This document shows, one piece after another, positions 27,700 to 35,848 of a DNA stretch of 64,000 nucleotides; the first letter of the stretch is position 1, and every line of letters begins with the position of its first letter. The notes beneath the pieces were generated by a model, which did no database searches, was not told the DNA's origin, and saw only the letters and a program-made list of their open reading frames with translations. The DNA is from Ardenticatenaceae bacterium (GTDB lineage: Bacteria; Chloroflexota; Anaerolineae; Promineifilales; Promineifilaceae). The position numbers and the translations under genes are program-made. The DNA lies in the NCBI GenBank assembly GCA_020634415.1, contig JACKBT010000010.1:1-64000 (forward strand), read 5' to 3'.

Positions 27700-28425
27700 A
27701 TGACCAATCAATACATCCCCGAACGTGCTATGTTCATCTACGCCCACCCCGACGATATTGAGTTTGGGGTGGCCGGCACGGCCGCTAAATGGGCGGCCAA
27801 CGGCTGCGAAGTCACCTATGTCCTCGTCACCGATGGCAATATTGGTTCTCATGATGCCAGCCTGACGGCGCAACAACTGACAGACATCCGCCACGCCGAG
27901 CAGCGGGCTGCTGCCGAAGTCGTGGGTGTTAAAAACGTCGTCTTCATGGGCGAACATGATGGCCTCACCGAGCCAAGCCTGGAACTGCGCAAAAAAATCG
28001 TCAAACTCATCCGCCAATATCGCCCCAACGTGGTTGTCAGCGGCGATCCCCGCTCCACTTTCGTCAGCGAATATTACATCAACCACCCCGACCATCGCGC
28101 TGTAGCCATTGCCGTGCTGGATGCCGTCTTTCCGGCCAGCGAGATGCGTCTGCTGTATACCGAATTTGAAGCCGAAGGGATTTTTGCGCACAAGATCAAC
28201 TATCTCTACATCTCTTTCAGCGACGATCCTAATCTCTATATTGACATCACCGACCACTTTGACACCAAAGTCGAAGCACTGCTCAAGCATCAGCCAAGCC
28301 AATTTGACAAATGGGACCCCCGCCCCACCCTAGAACAGTGGAGCAGAGAGTCAGGCAAAATGATTGGCGTGAAATATGCCGAAACCTTCCGCAAATTCGT
28401 GCTGCACGAGGTGGAAGCTTCGTAA
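27700..28425 (+). CDS. PIG-L family deacetylase, copy 2
   Basis: This 241-residue protein is a clear tandem duplicate of the previous one: the first 35 residues are almost identical (YIPERAMFIYAHPDDIEFGV), and the zinc motifs AHPDD and HPDHRA are kept. The two copies diverge mainly in the C-terminal third and in the loop after the GDP motif (GDPTLYFRGERI versus GDPRSTFVSEYY), so they may act on different acylated substrates. They are almost certainly cotranscribed. Confidence 0.88.
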   Translation: MTNQYIPERAMFIYAHPDDIEFGVAGTAAKWAANGCEVTYVLVTDGNIGSHDASLTAQQLTDIRHAEQRAAAEVVGVKNVVFMGEHDGLTEPSLELRKKIVKLIRQYRPNVVVSGDPRSTFVSEYYINHPDHRAVAIAVLDAVFPASEMRLLYTEFEAEGIFAHKINYLYISFSDDPNLYIDITDHFDTKVEALLKHQPSQFDKWDPRPTLEQWSRESGKMIGVKYAETFRKFVLHEVEAS

Positions 28426-28464
28426 ACGGGGCCCCTTTGCCCACTGCTTCTCGTTTATCGGTCT

Positions 28465-29316
28465 ATGGCCCAACTCCAGCGGTACCAGTCTGACCAACTA
28501 TACACTCTGCGCGGTGCGCTGCAGATAGCCCAGCAAGCATTAATGACCGCCGAAGCTGAATTATCGCAGCGGCAGGCGGCCATTAATGCTTTTCGGATGC
28601 ACTGCCGTCTCAAGTTGGATCAGCTTGTCGATCTGTATCAGGAATTGGGGGCGCAGAAGCAGTCGGTGTGGACGCAGTTACAGCTTAGGCAGCAGGCGGA
28701 GGAAATGGGTATTCCTTTTGATGAAAATGATCCGTTTTGGCAGGGGCAAAGCACAGAACCACCCCCACCTGAGACATATGAGGAGCCTTTGCTGCCCACC
28801 GCCACTGCCCGCGACAAAACGGCCGAAAAACGACTCTATCGTGAATTGGCCCGCAAATTTCACCCTGATTTGGCCGAAACGGCCGTTGAAAAAGCCTATC
28901 GCACCAGCATGATGGCCGCCATCAACAACGCCTATGCCGGCGACAACATCGAAGCCCTCTACGATCTGGCGGGCGAACTTGACCCTGATGAAATGGCCGA
29001 ACTGGCTCAAATTGAACATCTGGAAATCCGCAAGCTGCGCCGCCAAATCCTGCAAATTCAGCAGCGGCAGCGCCGTGCCCAGCGCCGCCTCGACAGTCTG
29101 ATGCAAGAAAATACCGCTCGCCTCTGGCAAAAAGCCCAAGAGCTAGACAATGGCAGCGAAGATTGGTGGCATCTGGTGCGGCGCGAAATCGAGCAAGCCA
29201 TCGAGCAGCGGCAGGAGGAGATAGCCTCCCTCCACAGCCAACTCCAGAACCTCCATCCCGATCCCGCCTCCAGTCACACGGTGGGAACTTATCAAAAAGG
29301 CAATTTTGGGGGTTGA
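28465..29316 (+). CDS. J-domain protein with coiled-coil regions
   Basis: The 283-residue protein has a central J domain (about 115-170: EKRLYRELARKFHPDLA with the HPD triad that stimulates DnaK ATPase). It is flanked by charged Gln/Arg-rich helices likely to form coiled coils (15-60 and 185-270). It lacks the Gly/Phe and zinc domains of DnaJ, so it is a class III J protein, probably directing Hsp70 to a specific client. It starts 39 bases after the second PIG-L gene. The -35 box of the next promoter overlaps its TGA stop codon. Confidence 0.8.
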   Translation: MAQLQRYQSDQLYTLRGALQIAQQALMTAEAELSQRQAAINAFRMHCRLKLDQLVDLYQELGAQKQSVWTQLQLRQQAEEMGIPFDENDPFWQGQSTEPPPPETYEEPLLPTATARDKTAEKRLYRELARKFHPDLAETAVEKAYRTSMMAAINNAYAGDNIEALYDLAGELDPDEMAELAQIEHLEIRKLRRQILQIQQRQRRAQRRLDSLMQENTARLWQKAQELDNGSEDWWHLVRREIEQAIEQRQEEIASLHSQLQNLHPDPASSHTVGTYQKGNFGG

Positions 29317-29341
29317 CGTGCTGTCGGCCCTATGCTATAGT
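29313..29341 (+). promoter_or_regulatory. Strong sigma70-like promoter of the leader ORF/ABC exporter unit
   Basis: TTGACG (29313-29318) and TATAGT (29336-29341) are separated by exactly 17 bases. The -35 box overlaps the stop codon of the J-domain gene. Transcription would begin near 29348, about 40 bases before the leader ORF. Confidence 0.8.
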
Positions 29342-29386
29342 GCCAAGCGGTTTGAATATCCCCAAAAAGGAGAGTAGGCGCACAAA

Positions 29387-29494
29387 ATGATGACATTTTT
29401 ACACACCATCACACACCCTAACGATGCCTTTGCCGTTGCTTTTAACGGTAACGGCCGTTACGCCGTGTCTGTGCGTCGCCGACCCCGCCATTAG
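29387..29494 (+). CDS. 35-residue leader peptide ORF before the ABC exporter
   Basis: An ATG-ATG start at 29387 follows AAGGAGAG (29367-29374) by 12 bases, and the frame ends in TAG. The peptide starts MMTFLHTITHPNDAFAVAF and ends AVSVRRRPRH. It is neither a membrane segment nor a known toxin. Its position between a promoter and two terminator hairpins, ahead of a drug-type ABC exporter, matches ribosome-mediated attenuator leaders such as BmrB of the Bacillus bmrCD operon. The Arg-Arg-Arg near its end fits the R/K-x-R/K pattern known to stall ribosomes with macrolides. That function is inference; the ORF itself is well supported by promoter and ribosome binding site. Confidence 0.6.
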   Translation: MMTFLHTITHPNDAFAVAFNGNGRYAVSVRRRPRH

Positions 29495-29517
29495 CTAAAC
29501 CCCTGTTTTGCTTTCGA

Positions 29518-29550
29518 GGTCACGGCGCATTTTAGCCCGTGGCCTTTTTT
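29518..29550 (+). terminator. Intrinsic terminator 1 downstream of the leader ORF
   Basis: GGTCACGG (29518-29525) pairs with CCGTGGCC (29537-29544), 8 bp including one G-U, and is followed by six T residues (29545-29550). Confidence 0.8.
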
Positions 29551-29582
29551 ATTTCCCCTTCGTTTTGCCACTAGCCACGGGC
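29535..29582 (+). promoter_or_regulatory. Alternative (antiterminator-type) pairing between the two terminators
   Basis: GCCCGTGGC (29535-29543), the right arm of terminator 1, is the exact reverse complement of GCCACGGGC (29574-29582), which covers most of the left arm of terminator 2. If these pair, both terminators are broken. This A:B, B:C, C:D layout is that of a classical attenuator. Confidence 0.55.
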
Positions 29583-29603
29583 CTTCCCAGTGGCTATTTT
29601 TTT
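29572..29603 (+). terminator. Intrinsic terminator 2 before the ABC exporter
   Basis: TAGCCAC (29572-29578) and GTGGCTA (29590-29596) form a perfect 7-bp stem with an 11-base loop, followed by seven T residues (29597-29603). Confidence 0.75.
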
Positions 29604-29626
29604 GTTCGTTACCCATCCACAGCAAT

Positions 29627-29643
29627 ATGACACTCGGTGTCAT
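29627..29643. promoter_or_regulatory. Perfect 7-3-7 palindrome, possible repressor operator
   Basis: ATGACAC-TCG-GTGTCAT is a perfect inverted repeat 100 bases before the exporter start codon. The arm length and central spacer fit a dimeric TetR/MarR/PadR-type operator. No regulator gene is adjacent, so the binding protein is unknown. Confidence 0.5.
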
Positions 29644-29663
29644 GTTTACAAGTTAGCATAAAG

Positions 29664-29700
29664 AGGCTAGAGATTATCAGTCTTTAGTCTCCAATCCCCC
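29664..29700. repeat. Short hairpin of AGAGATT/TTAGTCT units
   Basis: GAGGCTAGAGATTATC faces AGTCTTTAGTCTCC as an imperfect stem. It is a shorter member of the iterated hairpin family, in the leader of the ABC exporter genes. Confidence 0.45.
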
Positions 29701-29742
29701 ACTGTCTAAGCCCACACCGGGTAAGGTATCTGGAAGGAAACT

Positions 29743-31650
29743 ATGAAAGCATCAAATTTTGACCTGAAAGAGATTGTTACTGATAACCGTTTGCGCGGTC
29801 TGTGGCGCATGATGACTGGCTTCCGCCTCATCTATGTGATCGCGGCCGCTTGTTTAGGCATTGCTGCCCTGGCTCAGACCGGCAGCTACTATCTGCTGCA
29901 ATATTTTGTAGACACAGTATTGCAAGATGAGACGTTATTGCGCACAACCTGGCTAATTGCCGCAGGTTTTGTGGTATTAGCTTCTATACAGGGAACGCTC
30001 ACCTTCTTGGGTGGCCGTTTAGCCGCCCGCACCGCTGAAGGCATCACTGTCCGTTTGCGCGACTATCTGTATGACCATTTGCAGCGACTTACCTTTACCT
30101 ATCATGACAACATGCAGACGGGTGAATTACTGCAACGGGCCACATCTGATGTAGATACTTTGCGGCGGCTTTTTGCTGAGCAGGCGATTGGGATCGGCCG
30201 CATTACCCTGCTCTTTATTGTGAACTTCATTGCCCTGCTGCTGTTGGACGTGAGGTTAGCTTTCTACTCCGTAGCCATCATACCGATTGTCCTGGTTATC
30301 TCCCTTTTCTTCTTTGTTAAAGTAGGCAAAGCCTATGAAACATATCAGGATCAGGACGCGGCTGTCTCTAGCCATTTGCAAGAAAACCTGACAGGTGTGC
30401 GTGTGGTAAAGGCATTTGCCCGACAAGCGTATGAGAAGGACCGGTTTGATGAGAAGAGTTGGGAGAAGTTTCTGCGCGGACGGCGGTTGGCTTTCATGCA
30501 CGCCACCTACTGGCCGATCACAGATATTCTTTGTGGTTTACAGATGGTTACTGGCTTCTTCCTGGCTGCCCGGATGGCGATTTTGGGCACGATTACGCCC
30601 GGCACCTACCTGGCTTATGTTGGCTTCCTCATTCAAATCATCTGGCCGATTCGCAATCTCGGCCGTTTGGTGGCGCAGATGTCTACTGGCTTTGTTTCGC
30701 TGGATCGGGTGAAGGAGATTATCCGGCAGTTCCGTGAGCCACTGGATAAAGGCACATACTTGCCCGAAGGCAAGCTGCAAGGGGCTATTCGGATTGAGAA
30801 TGTGACGTTTGCTTATGAAGGTGAAGAGCCGGTGCTGCATAACATCAGCTTTGAGGCGAAACCCGGTCAGGTGGTGGCTCTTTTGGGGGCTACAGGTTCG
30901 GGGAAGACGACGTTGGTGAATTTGCTGCCGCGTTTTTATGAGTATACAAACGGCCGTATCACCCTCGACGACGTTGAACTTAAAGAGTACCCGCGCAGCT
31001 TTCTGCGTCAACAAATCGGCGTGGTGCAACAAGAGCCATTCCTCTTCTCCCGCTCCATCCGCGACAACATTACCTATGGTGTGGGGCGCGTGGTGACGGA
31101 TGAAGAACTGTTTACGGCGGCCCGCGCAGCGGCCGTTCATGATGTCATCGAGTCCTTCCCGGAAGGCTATAAAACAATGGTCGGCGAACGGGGTGTCACC
31201 CTCTCTGGCGGACAAAAGCAGCGGGTAACATTGGCCCGAACCCTGCTCAAGAACCCCCGCATTCTGATTCTGGACGATGCTACCTCATCGGTAGACACAG
31301 AAACAGAAGCCGAAATTCGTGAAGCCCTGAACAGTCTCATGGCCGAGCGCACCACATTCGTCATTGCCCATCGCATTCAAAGTGTGATGAACGCTGATTT
31401 GATTCTGGTGCTGGATCATGGGCATATTGTTCAGCGCGGCACCCATGAGGAACTTGTCAACCAGCCCGGCATCTACCGCCGCACCTATGATGTGCAGGCG
31501 CGGATTGAGGAAGAGCTGGAAGATGAAATAGCGGCCGTTATGACTACAAACAATGGACAAGCCAATGACCATAAAAATGGTAAAACGAATGGCTACAGCA
31601 ACGGCCGTCACGTAAAAGAGTTAGCTGGAGAATTAGAGACTGGAGACTAG
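29743..31650 (+). CDS. Heterodimeric multidrug-type ABC exporter, subunit 1 (degenerate Walker B)
   Basis: The 635-residue half-transporter has a six-helix membrane domain (about 25-325) and an ATPase domain: Walker A GATGSGKTT, Q-loop QQEPFLF, signature LSGGQKQRV, Walker B ILILDDATSSVD and switch His in VIAHRIQ. The residue after the Walker B Asp is Asp, not the catalytic Glu, so its own nucleotide site cannot hydrolyse ATP efficiently. The second subunit has the complementary defect. This is the pattern of BmrCD and TM287/288 heterodimers that expel drugs, lipids or peptides. The C-terminal tail is Asn/Gly-rich and ends within a repeat that supplies the TAG stop. Confidence 0.9.
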   Translation: MKASNFDLKEIVTDNRLRGLWRMMTGFRLIYVIAAACLGIAALAQTGSYYLLQYFVDTVLQDETLLRTTWLIAAGFVVLASIQGTLTFLGGRLAARTAEGITVRLRDYLYDHLQRLTFTYHDNMQTGELLQRATSDVDTLRRLFAEQAIGIGRITLLFIVNFIALLLLDVRLAFYSVAIIPIVLVISLFFFVKVGKAYETYQDQDAAVSSHLQENLTGVRVVKAFARQAYEKDRFDEKSWEKFLRGRRLAFMHATYWPITDILCGLQMVTGFFLAARMAILGTITPGTYLAYVGFLIQIIWPIRNLGRLVAQMSTGFVSLDRVKEIIRQFREPLDKGTYLPEGKLQGAIRIENVTFAYEGEEPVLHNISFEAKPGQVVALLGATGSGKTTLVNLLPRFYEYTNGRITLDDVELKEYPRSFLRQQIGVVQQEPFLFSRSIRDNITYGVGRVVTDEELFTAARAAAVHDVIESFPEGYKTMVGERGVTLSGGQKQRVTLARTLLKNPRILILDDATSSVDTETEAEIREALNSLMAERTTFVIAHRIQSVMNADLILVLDHGHIVQRGTHEELVNQPGIYRRTYDVQARIEEELEDEIAAVMTTNNGQANDHKNGKTNGYSNGRHVKELAGELETGD

Positions 31651-31687
31651 AGACTGAGTAATCTCTAGTTTCCAATCTCCAGTCTCC
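31633..31687. repeat. Hairpin of GAGACTGG units between the two ABC genes
   Basis: The left part (31633-31655) and right part (31660-31687) pair as GAGACTGGAGA against TCTCCAGTCTC with internal mismatches. Its left arm encodes the last residues (LETGD) and the stop codon of subunit 1. Confidence 0.75.
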
Positions 31688-31702
31688 CCGTTGAGGTTCA
31701 AA

Positions 31703-33526
31703 ATGAGTGAAGAATATTTTGAAGAAGAAGAATTCGAGTCCCAATTCAATGGTCAAACCGTTAAGCGTATTCTGAAGCAAGGTCTGCCCCATTGGCCTTA
31801 TATGGTCGCCTTTCTGGCCAGCGTCGCCCTGGTTTCAGCCGTAGACTCTTACTTCACCTACCTAAACAAACGCATCATTGACGAAGGCATTGTGCCTGGC
31901 GACATGGATGCGCTGGTGCGTTTGATGGTGCAGTACGGCGTGTTCATCTTTGTCCAGGCTGTCCTGGTGTTTGGGTTCATCGTAGCTGCCGGGACGCTGG
32001 GCGAACGGGTGCAATATGATTTACGCAAGGCCATGTTCAATAAGCTGCAAGAGCTGTCGTTGGGCTACTTTGACCGCACCCCCGTTGGCTGGTTGATGTC
32101 TCGCCTCACTTCTGATGCGGGGCGTGTGGGCGAATTAGTATCTTGGGGCTTTTTGGATGTGACCTGGGGTATTACCAATACCATTGCCGCCGTAACGTTC
32201 ATGTTGATCATCAACTGGCGCATGGCTTTGATTGTGTTCATCATGATTCCTGTATTGGCCGTTGTCGCGGCCCAGTTCAAAAAGAAAATCCTGGTGGAAT
32301 ACCGCAAAGTCCGCAAGTTCAATTCACAAATCACCGGCTCGTACAACGAGAACATTCAAGGTGTGCGCGTGGTGAAATCACTGCGGCGTGAGGAAGGCAA
32401 TCTGGAAGAGTTTCAGGAGCTTTCGGGGCAGATGTATCAGGCGGCGTTTAAGGCGGCCTGGTTGTCGGCACTGTTTCTGCCCACAGTGCAGTTGATAAGT
32501 GCGCTGGGTGTGGGTAGTGTGATTGCTTACAGTGGGGCGCAGGTGCAGATCGGCGGCCTAACGATTGGTGGTATTCATGCTTTCATCGGCTATATCACAT
32601 TCATGCTGTGGCCTATTCAGGAAATGGCGCGGGTGTATGCGGAGATGCAGCAGGCAATTGCCTCTGGTGAGCGTATCTTCTCGCTGATTGATTCTGTACC
32701 AGAGGTGGCAAATCAACCAGACGCACTTGATCCGGGTACGATTCGCGGTGATATTGTGTTTGAGGATGTGGATTTTCAATATGAGGCGGGCAAACCAGTG
32801 CTGTCGAACTTTAACTTGACGATTAAGCAGGGTGAGACAGTGGCATTGGTGGGGCCAACGGGTGCAGGCAAGTCTACGATTGTGAATCTGATCTGCCGGT
32901 TTTATGAACCAACGAAAGGGCAGATTTTGATAAACGGCCGTAATTACCGCGACCTCACCCTCCACAGCATCCACTCCCGCATTGGCATGGTGCTGCAAAC
33001 ACCCCATCTGTTCTCGGGGACGGTGATGGAGAATTTGCGATACGGCCGTTTGGCTGCCACCGACGATGAAATTGTAGAGGCCGCCCGCATGGCGGGGGCA
33101 CACGACTTCATCGTTAAGTTAGAAGAAGGTTACGACACCCAAGTCGGCGAAGGTGGGGTGCTGCTCTCCGTAGGGCAAAAGCAGCTCATCAGTCTGGCGC
33201 GGGCCATCCTGGCCAAGCCCGACATCTTCATTATGGACGAGGCCACCAGTTCTGTGGATACGCTGACAGAGGCTCTCATCCAGAAAGGTATGGAGCAGTT
33301 GATGGAAGGGCGCACCAGCTTTGTCATCGCTCACCGGCTTTCAACCATTAAGAATGCCGACCGCATCCTGGTAATTGAGAAAGGTGGTGTCTCAGAAATG
33401 GGAACACATACTGAATTAATTCGCCAACGGGGTCACTATTATGATCTCTACACCAAGCAGTTCCGGGACGAGAAAACACGAGCGTATGGGGCGGACTTGG
33501 ATACGGCCGTTCCCCTCGCCGCCTAA
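31703..33526 (+). CDS. Heterodimeric multidrug-type ABC exporter, subunit 2 (degenerate signature)
   Basis: The product is about 607 residues. It starts at the ATG at 31703, after GAGG with 6 bases of spacing. An acidic N-terminus (EEYFEEEEF) precedes the six-helix membrane domain. The ATPase domain has Walker A GPTGAGKST, a signature reading LSVGQKQLI instead of LSGGQ, Walker B IFIMDEATSSVD with the catalytic Glu, and switch His in VIAHRLS. The altered signature faces the Asp-type Walker B of subunit 1, so one composite site is degenerate on both sides while the other is fully canonical. That is strong evidence that the two proteins form an obligate heterodimer. Confidence 0.92.
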   Translation: MSEEYFEEEEFESQFNGQTVKRILKQGLPHWPYMVAFLASVALVSAVDSYFTYLNKRIIDEGIVPGDMDALVRLMVQYGVFIFVQAVLVFGFIVAAGTLGERVQYDLRKAMFNKLQELSLGYFDRTPVGWLMSRLTSDAGRVGELVSWGFLDVTWGITNTIAAVTFMLIINWRMALIVFIMIPVLAVVAAQFKKKILVEYRKVRKFNSQITGSYNENIQGVRVVKSLRREEGNLEEFQELSGQMYQAAFKAAWLSALFLPTVQLISALGVGSVIAYSGAQVQIGGLTIGGIHAFIGYITFMLWPIQEMARVYAEMQQAIASGERIFSLIDSVPEVANQPDALDPGTIRGDIVFEDVDFQYEAGKPVLSNFNLTIKQGETVALVGPTGAGKSTIVNLICRFYEPTKGQILINGRNYRDLTLHSIHSRIGMVLQTPHLFSGTVMENLRYGRLAATDDEIVEAARMAGAHDFIVKLEEGYDTQVGEGGVLLSVGQKQLISLARAILAKPDIFIMDEATSSVDTLTEALIQKGMEQLMEGRTSFVIAHRLSTIKNADRILVIEKGGVSEMGTHTELIRQRGHYYDLYTKQFRDEKTRAYGADLDTAVPLAA

Positions 33527-33535
33527 AGCCACGCC

Positions 33536-33575
33536 AAGTTAGGAGATGGGGCCATTGTGCCCCGTCTCCTAACTT
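33536..33575. terminator. 17-bp stem terminator between convergent genes
   Basis: AAGTTAGGAGATGGGGC (33536-33552) pairs with GCCCCGTCTCCTAACTT (33559-33575), with one G-U and a 6-base loop. No T-tract follows, but the stem sits exactly between the converging ABC exporter and cytochrome c genes. Confidence 0.6.
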
Positions 33576-33583
33576 ATGCCGGA

Positions 33584-35128
33584 TTATTGCCCCGCCCACA
33601 CTGGCTGCCCCGCCGCTGTGCGTAATTCGATGTAGGCCCCGGTTGTTACATTGCGCAGCCAATTTACTTCCATATGGTCGGTTGACTCAAACCCCTCCAG
33701 TTCAATCTGATCGCCCACATTCAGGACGATGCCATTCTCGCTCCAGAACCAGGGTGGGCCAAGCATGGCTTCACGCTGCTGCCCATCGGCCGTTTGGAAG
33801 GTGAGGAGATTGTCAACGGCCGTTACCACCACCCCCTGAAACGATAAGACCTCAGCCGTATTCGGCGCAGCCGCAGCATTGCCAGACGGTGTAACCGTCG
33901 TGCCACTCTGCCCTGGTGGTGTACCTGTGTCACTCCAGGGCGGGCCACCTTGCCCCTGGCCTCGATTGCCCTGTCCTTGCCCCTGATTGCCTTGTCCTTG
34001 GCCCGAAGTTGTTGTGCCATCCGTGCGCAGCCAGGGCGGGCCACCACCTTGCGCCGTGCCACGTGGATTTTCCACCACAGGCGCAGTCGGCTCCCAGGCG
34101 CGGATATAATCAACCAACGCTTCAATCTCCACTGTCGTCAGGCGGTCGCCAAAAGCAGGCATCGTCGAGTTAGGACGGCGGCCACCATTGATAACGGCCG
34201 TCATGATTTGCTCATCCGTCTGACTGGTGAGGAACTGCTGGCTGTTAAGTGTCGGGCCAGTGCCGCCGCTGCCATTTTCCCCGTGACAGGTGGCGCAAAT
34301 TGTGTCAAACAACTGTCCACCATAGGCCATTACTTCATCAGGGTTTTCCAGGTTAATATGCACGGGTTCGGGCGGCGTTAGGGCTAAGCCACCCGCCGAA
34401 ACTACGTCCCAATTCTGCAAAAAATTAACCACGCTGCTAATCTCTGCTGGCGACAGGGCATTGTTCCAGCCCACCATCAGAGTTCCCGGAACGCCTTCGG
34501 TGACGATGCGCACGAGTTCGGCCGTATCAATGGCCCGCACCTCATCCGTATTCAAAGCCGCACCCAAATCGCTGCCCTCACCGTTCACACCATGACAAAC
34601 TGTGCAGTTATTGGCATAAATCTGTATGCCCTCTGCCCATTGGCTGCCTTCTGCCCCCAAGGCTGCTACTTCGGCCAGAAAGGCTTCGTCCACCTCAGGC
34701 ACAGGCAGGGCTGGGGGAATTAACCCCTGGGTGGCAGCTAATTCGTTGATTTGCGTCCAATCACCATAACGAATAAGGGCTATCAGTTCATCAATCTGAT
34801 AATCGGTGAAGATGCCGCCTTCATCAATGTGCCAGGGGGCCATCGCTGTATCATAACGGCCGCGGGCAATCACTTTATACAGAACGTCATAATCGGCCGT
34901 GCGCAAGCCCTCGTTGTCCAGCGCCGGGGTCGCGCCAATACCCTCGCCCGTTGCGCCGTGGCAAATCGCGCAATTTTCTACATACATCAACGCCGCATCG
35001 GACACAAACTCGGTTCGCAAATCAGTTTGGGCTTGCTCCATGCGCTGCGGCTCCAGCCAGCCATAGACTGGCAATACCACCACAATGGTCATGATGGCGA
35101 AGAAGCTAATGAAATTGTTTTTGTTCAT
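33584..35128 (-). CDS. Membrane-anchored triheme cytochrome c
   Basis: The protein of about 514 residues starts at ATG 35128 (AAAGGAC upstream), with an N-terminal hydrophobic anchor (FISFFAIMTIVVVLPVYGW). Three c-type domains follow, each with one haem site: CAICH, CTVCH and CATCH. A Gly/Gln-rich linker (GQGQGNQGQGQ) leads to a C-terminal beta domain of about 95 residues (VEVLSFQGVVVTAVDN-like) with no haem motif. It would carry electrons on the outer face of the membrane from the cytochrome b/Rieske pair, whose genes lie directly upstream on the same strand. The C-terminal domain is an uncommon addition. Confidence 0.88.
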   Translation of the reverse strand: MNKNNFISFFAIMTIVVVLPVYGWLEPQRMEQAQTDLRTEFVSDAALMYVENCAICHGATGEGIGATPALDNEGLRTADYDVLYKVIARGRYDTAMAPWHIDEGGIFTDYQIDELIALIRYGDWTQINELAATQGLIPPALPVPEVDEAFLAEVAALGAEGSQWAEGIQIYANNCTVCHGVNGEGSDLGAALNTDEVRAIDTAELVRIVTEGVPGTLMVGWNNALSPAEISSVVNFLQNWDVVSAGGLALTPPEPVHINLENPDEVMAYGGQLFDTICATCHGENGSGGTGPTLNSQQFLTSQTDEQIMTAVINGGRRPNSTMPAFGDRLTTVEIEALVDYIRAWEPTAPVVENPRGTAQGGGPPWLRTDGTTTSGQGQGNQGQGQGNRGQGQGGPPWSDTGTPPGQSGTTVTPSGNAAAAPNTAEVLSFQGVVVTAVDNLLTFQTADGQQREAMLGPPWFWSENGIVLNVGDQIELEGFESTDHMEVNWLRNVTTGAYIELRTAAGQPVWAGQ

Positions 35129-35184
35129 GGTTAAGAAGTCCTTTTGTAGATTGGGCCATTCTTTTTGGTCTTTAAATAATTGCT

Positions 35185-35255
35185 CGGGTAACAAAGTAGA
35201 GCGATTTTGCAAATCGCTCGGACGATTTACAAAATCGTCCTACACTCGTTACCCG
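35185..35255. repeat. Three-stem branched structure between cytochrome c and Rieske genes
   Basis: Two adjacent 9-bp hairpins, GAGCGATTT/AAATCGCTC (35199-35219) and GGACGATTT/AAATCGTCC (35220-35240), sit inside an outer stem CGGGTAAC/GTTACCCG (35185-35192 with 35248-35255). Together they could form a three-way junction in the polycistronic RNA. Confidence 0.65.
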
Positions 35256-35298
35256 ATTTATTTTTTAATCTGCAATGAGATTGGCCCAATCTTAACTG

Positions 35299-35775
35299 TT
35301 ACACCAACTGCTCTGGCTCGTAATGGTCGCGCTGTTGGGCGCGGGTGGTGTCTACCCATATCTGCCCATCGGTTATGACAACAGGGAAGGTGTCTAGGGC
35401 GCGAGGGGCGGGTGGGTTTTCCACATCGCCGTGAATGTCGAAACTGGAAGCGTGGCAGGGGCAAAAGAAGTGCTGTTGATCGGTCTGCCAATTGACGGTG
35501 CAGCCCAGGTGGGTGCAGCGGTTGTAGACGGCCAGAAAGCCGCCGCTGTTGTCACGAATGAGATAGAAACGGCCGTCTGGGAACTGTGTCACCGAATTCA
35601 GCGGGAAACTATCTACCATCCCCGCTGCCACCACACCGCCAAATTCCCCTTCCAGGCTGCGCGGCTGCATATACATCAGGCTCGCGCCGCCAACTTCCAA
35701 TAACGCCAGACTGCTCAATGCGCCCAGCCCCAACTTCAAAAAATCACGTCGAGAGAGTTGTTCTTGTATTGTCAT
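35299..35775 (-). CDS. Rieske iron-sulfur protein of a bc-type complex
   Basis: The product is about 158 residues. It begins with a twin-arginine signal (LSRRDFLKLGLGALSSLALL) that also serves as the membrane anchor, followed by a Rieske domain. The cluster ligands are in CTHLGC and CPCHASSF, the normal two-Cys/two-His set for a [2Fe-2S] centre. It accepts electrons from quinol at cytochrome b and passes them to cytochrome c. The start is ATG 35775; upstream codons would read through a repeat. It lies between the cytochrome b and cytochrome c genes, in transcription order b, Rieske, c. Confidence 0.92.
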   Translation of the reverse strand: MTIQEQLSRRDFLKLGLGALSSLALLEVGGASLMYMQPRSLEGEFGGVVAAGMVDSFPLNSVTQFPDGRFYLIRDNSGGFLAVYNRCTHLGCTVNWQTDQQHFFCPCHASSFDIHGDVENPPAPRALDTFPVVITDGQIWVDTTRAQQRDHYEPEQLV

Positions 35776-35798
35776 GAGATAATCCTTTTGGAGCGACT

Positions 35799-35847
35799 GG
35801 TGGCAGGTAGCAAGGATCTGTGTAACTTGCCACTTGCCGCCTGCCAC
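35799..35847. repeat. Hairpin of GGCAGGT/GGCAAGT units
   Basis: GGTGGCAGGTAGCAAG (35799-35814) faces ACTTGCCGCCTGCCACC (near 35831-35847). It is another iterated-unit hairpin with its own sequence, filling the gap between the cytochrome b and Rieske genes. Confidence 0.65.
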
Positions 35848-35848
35848 C

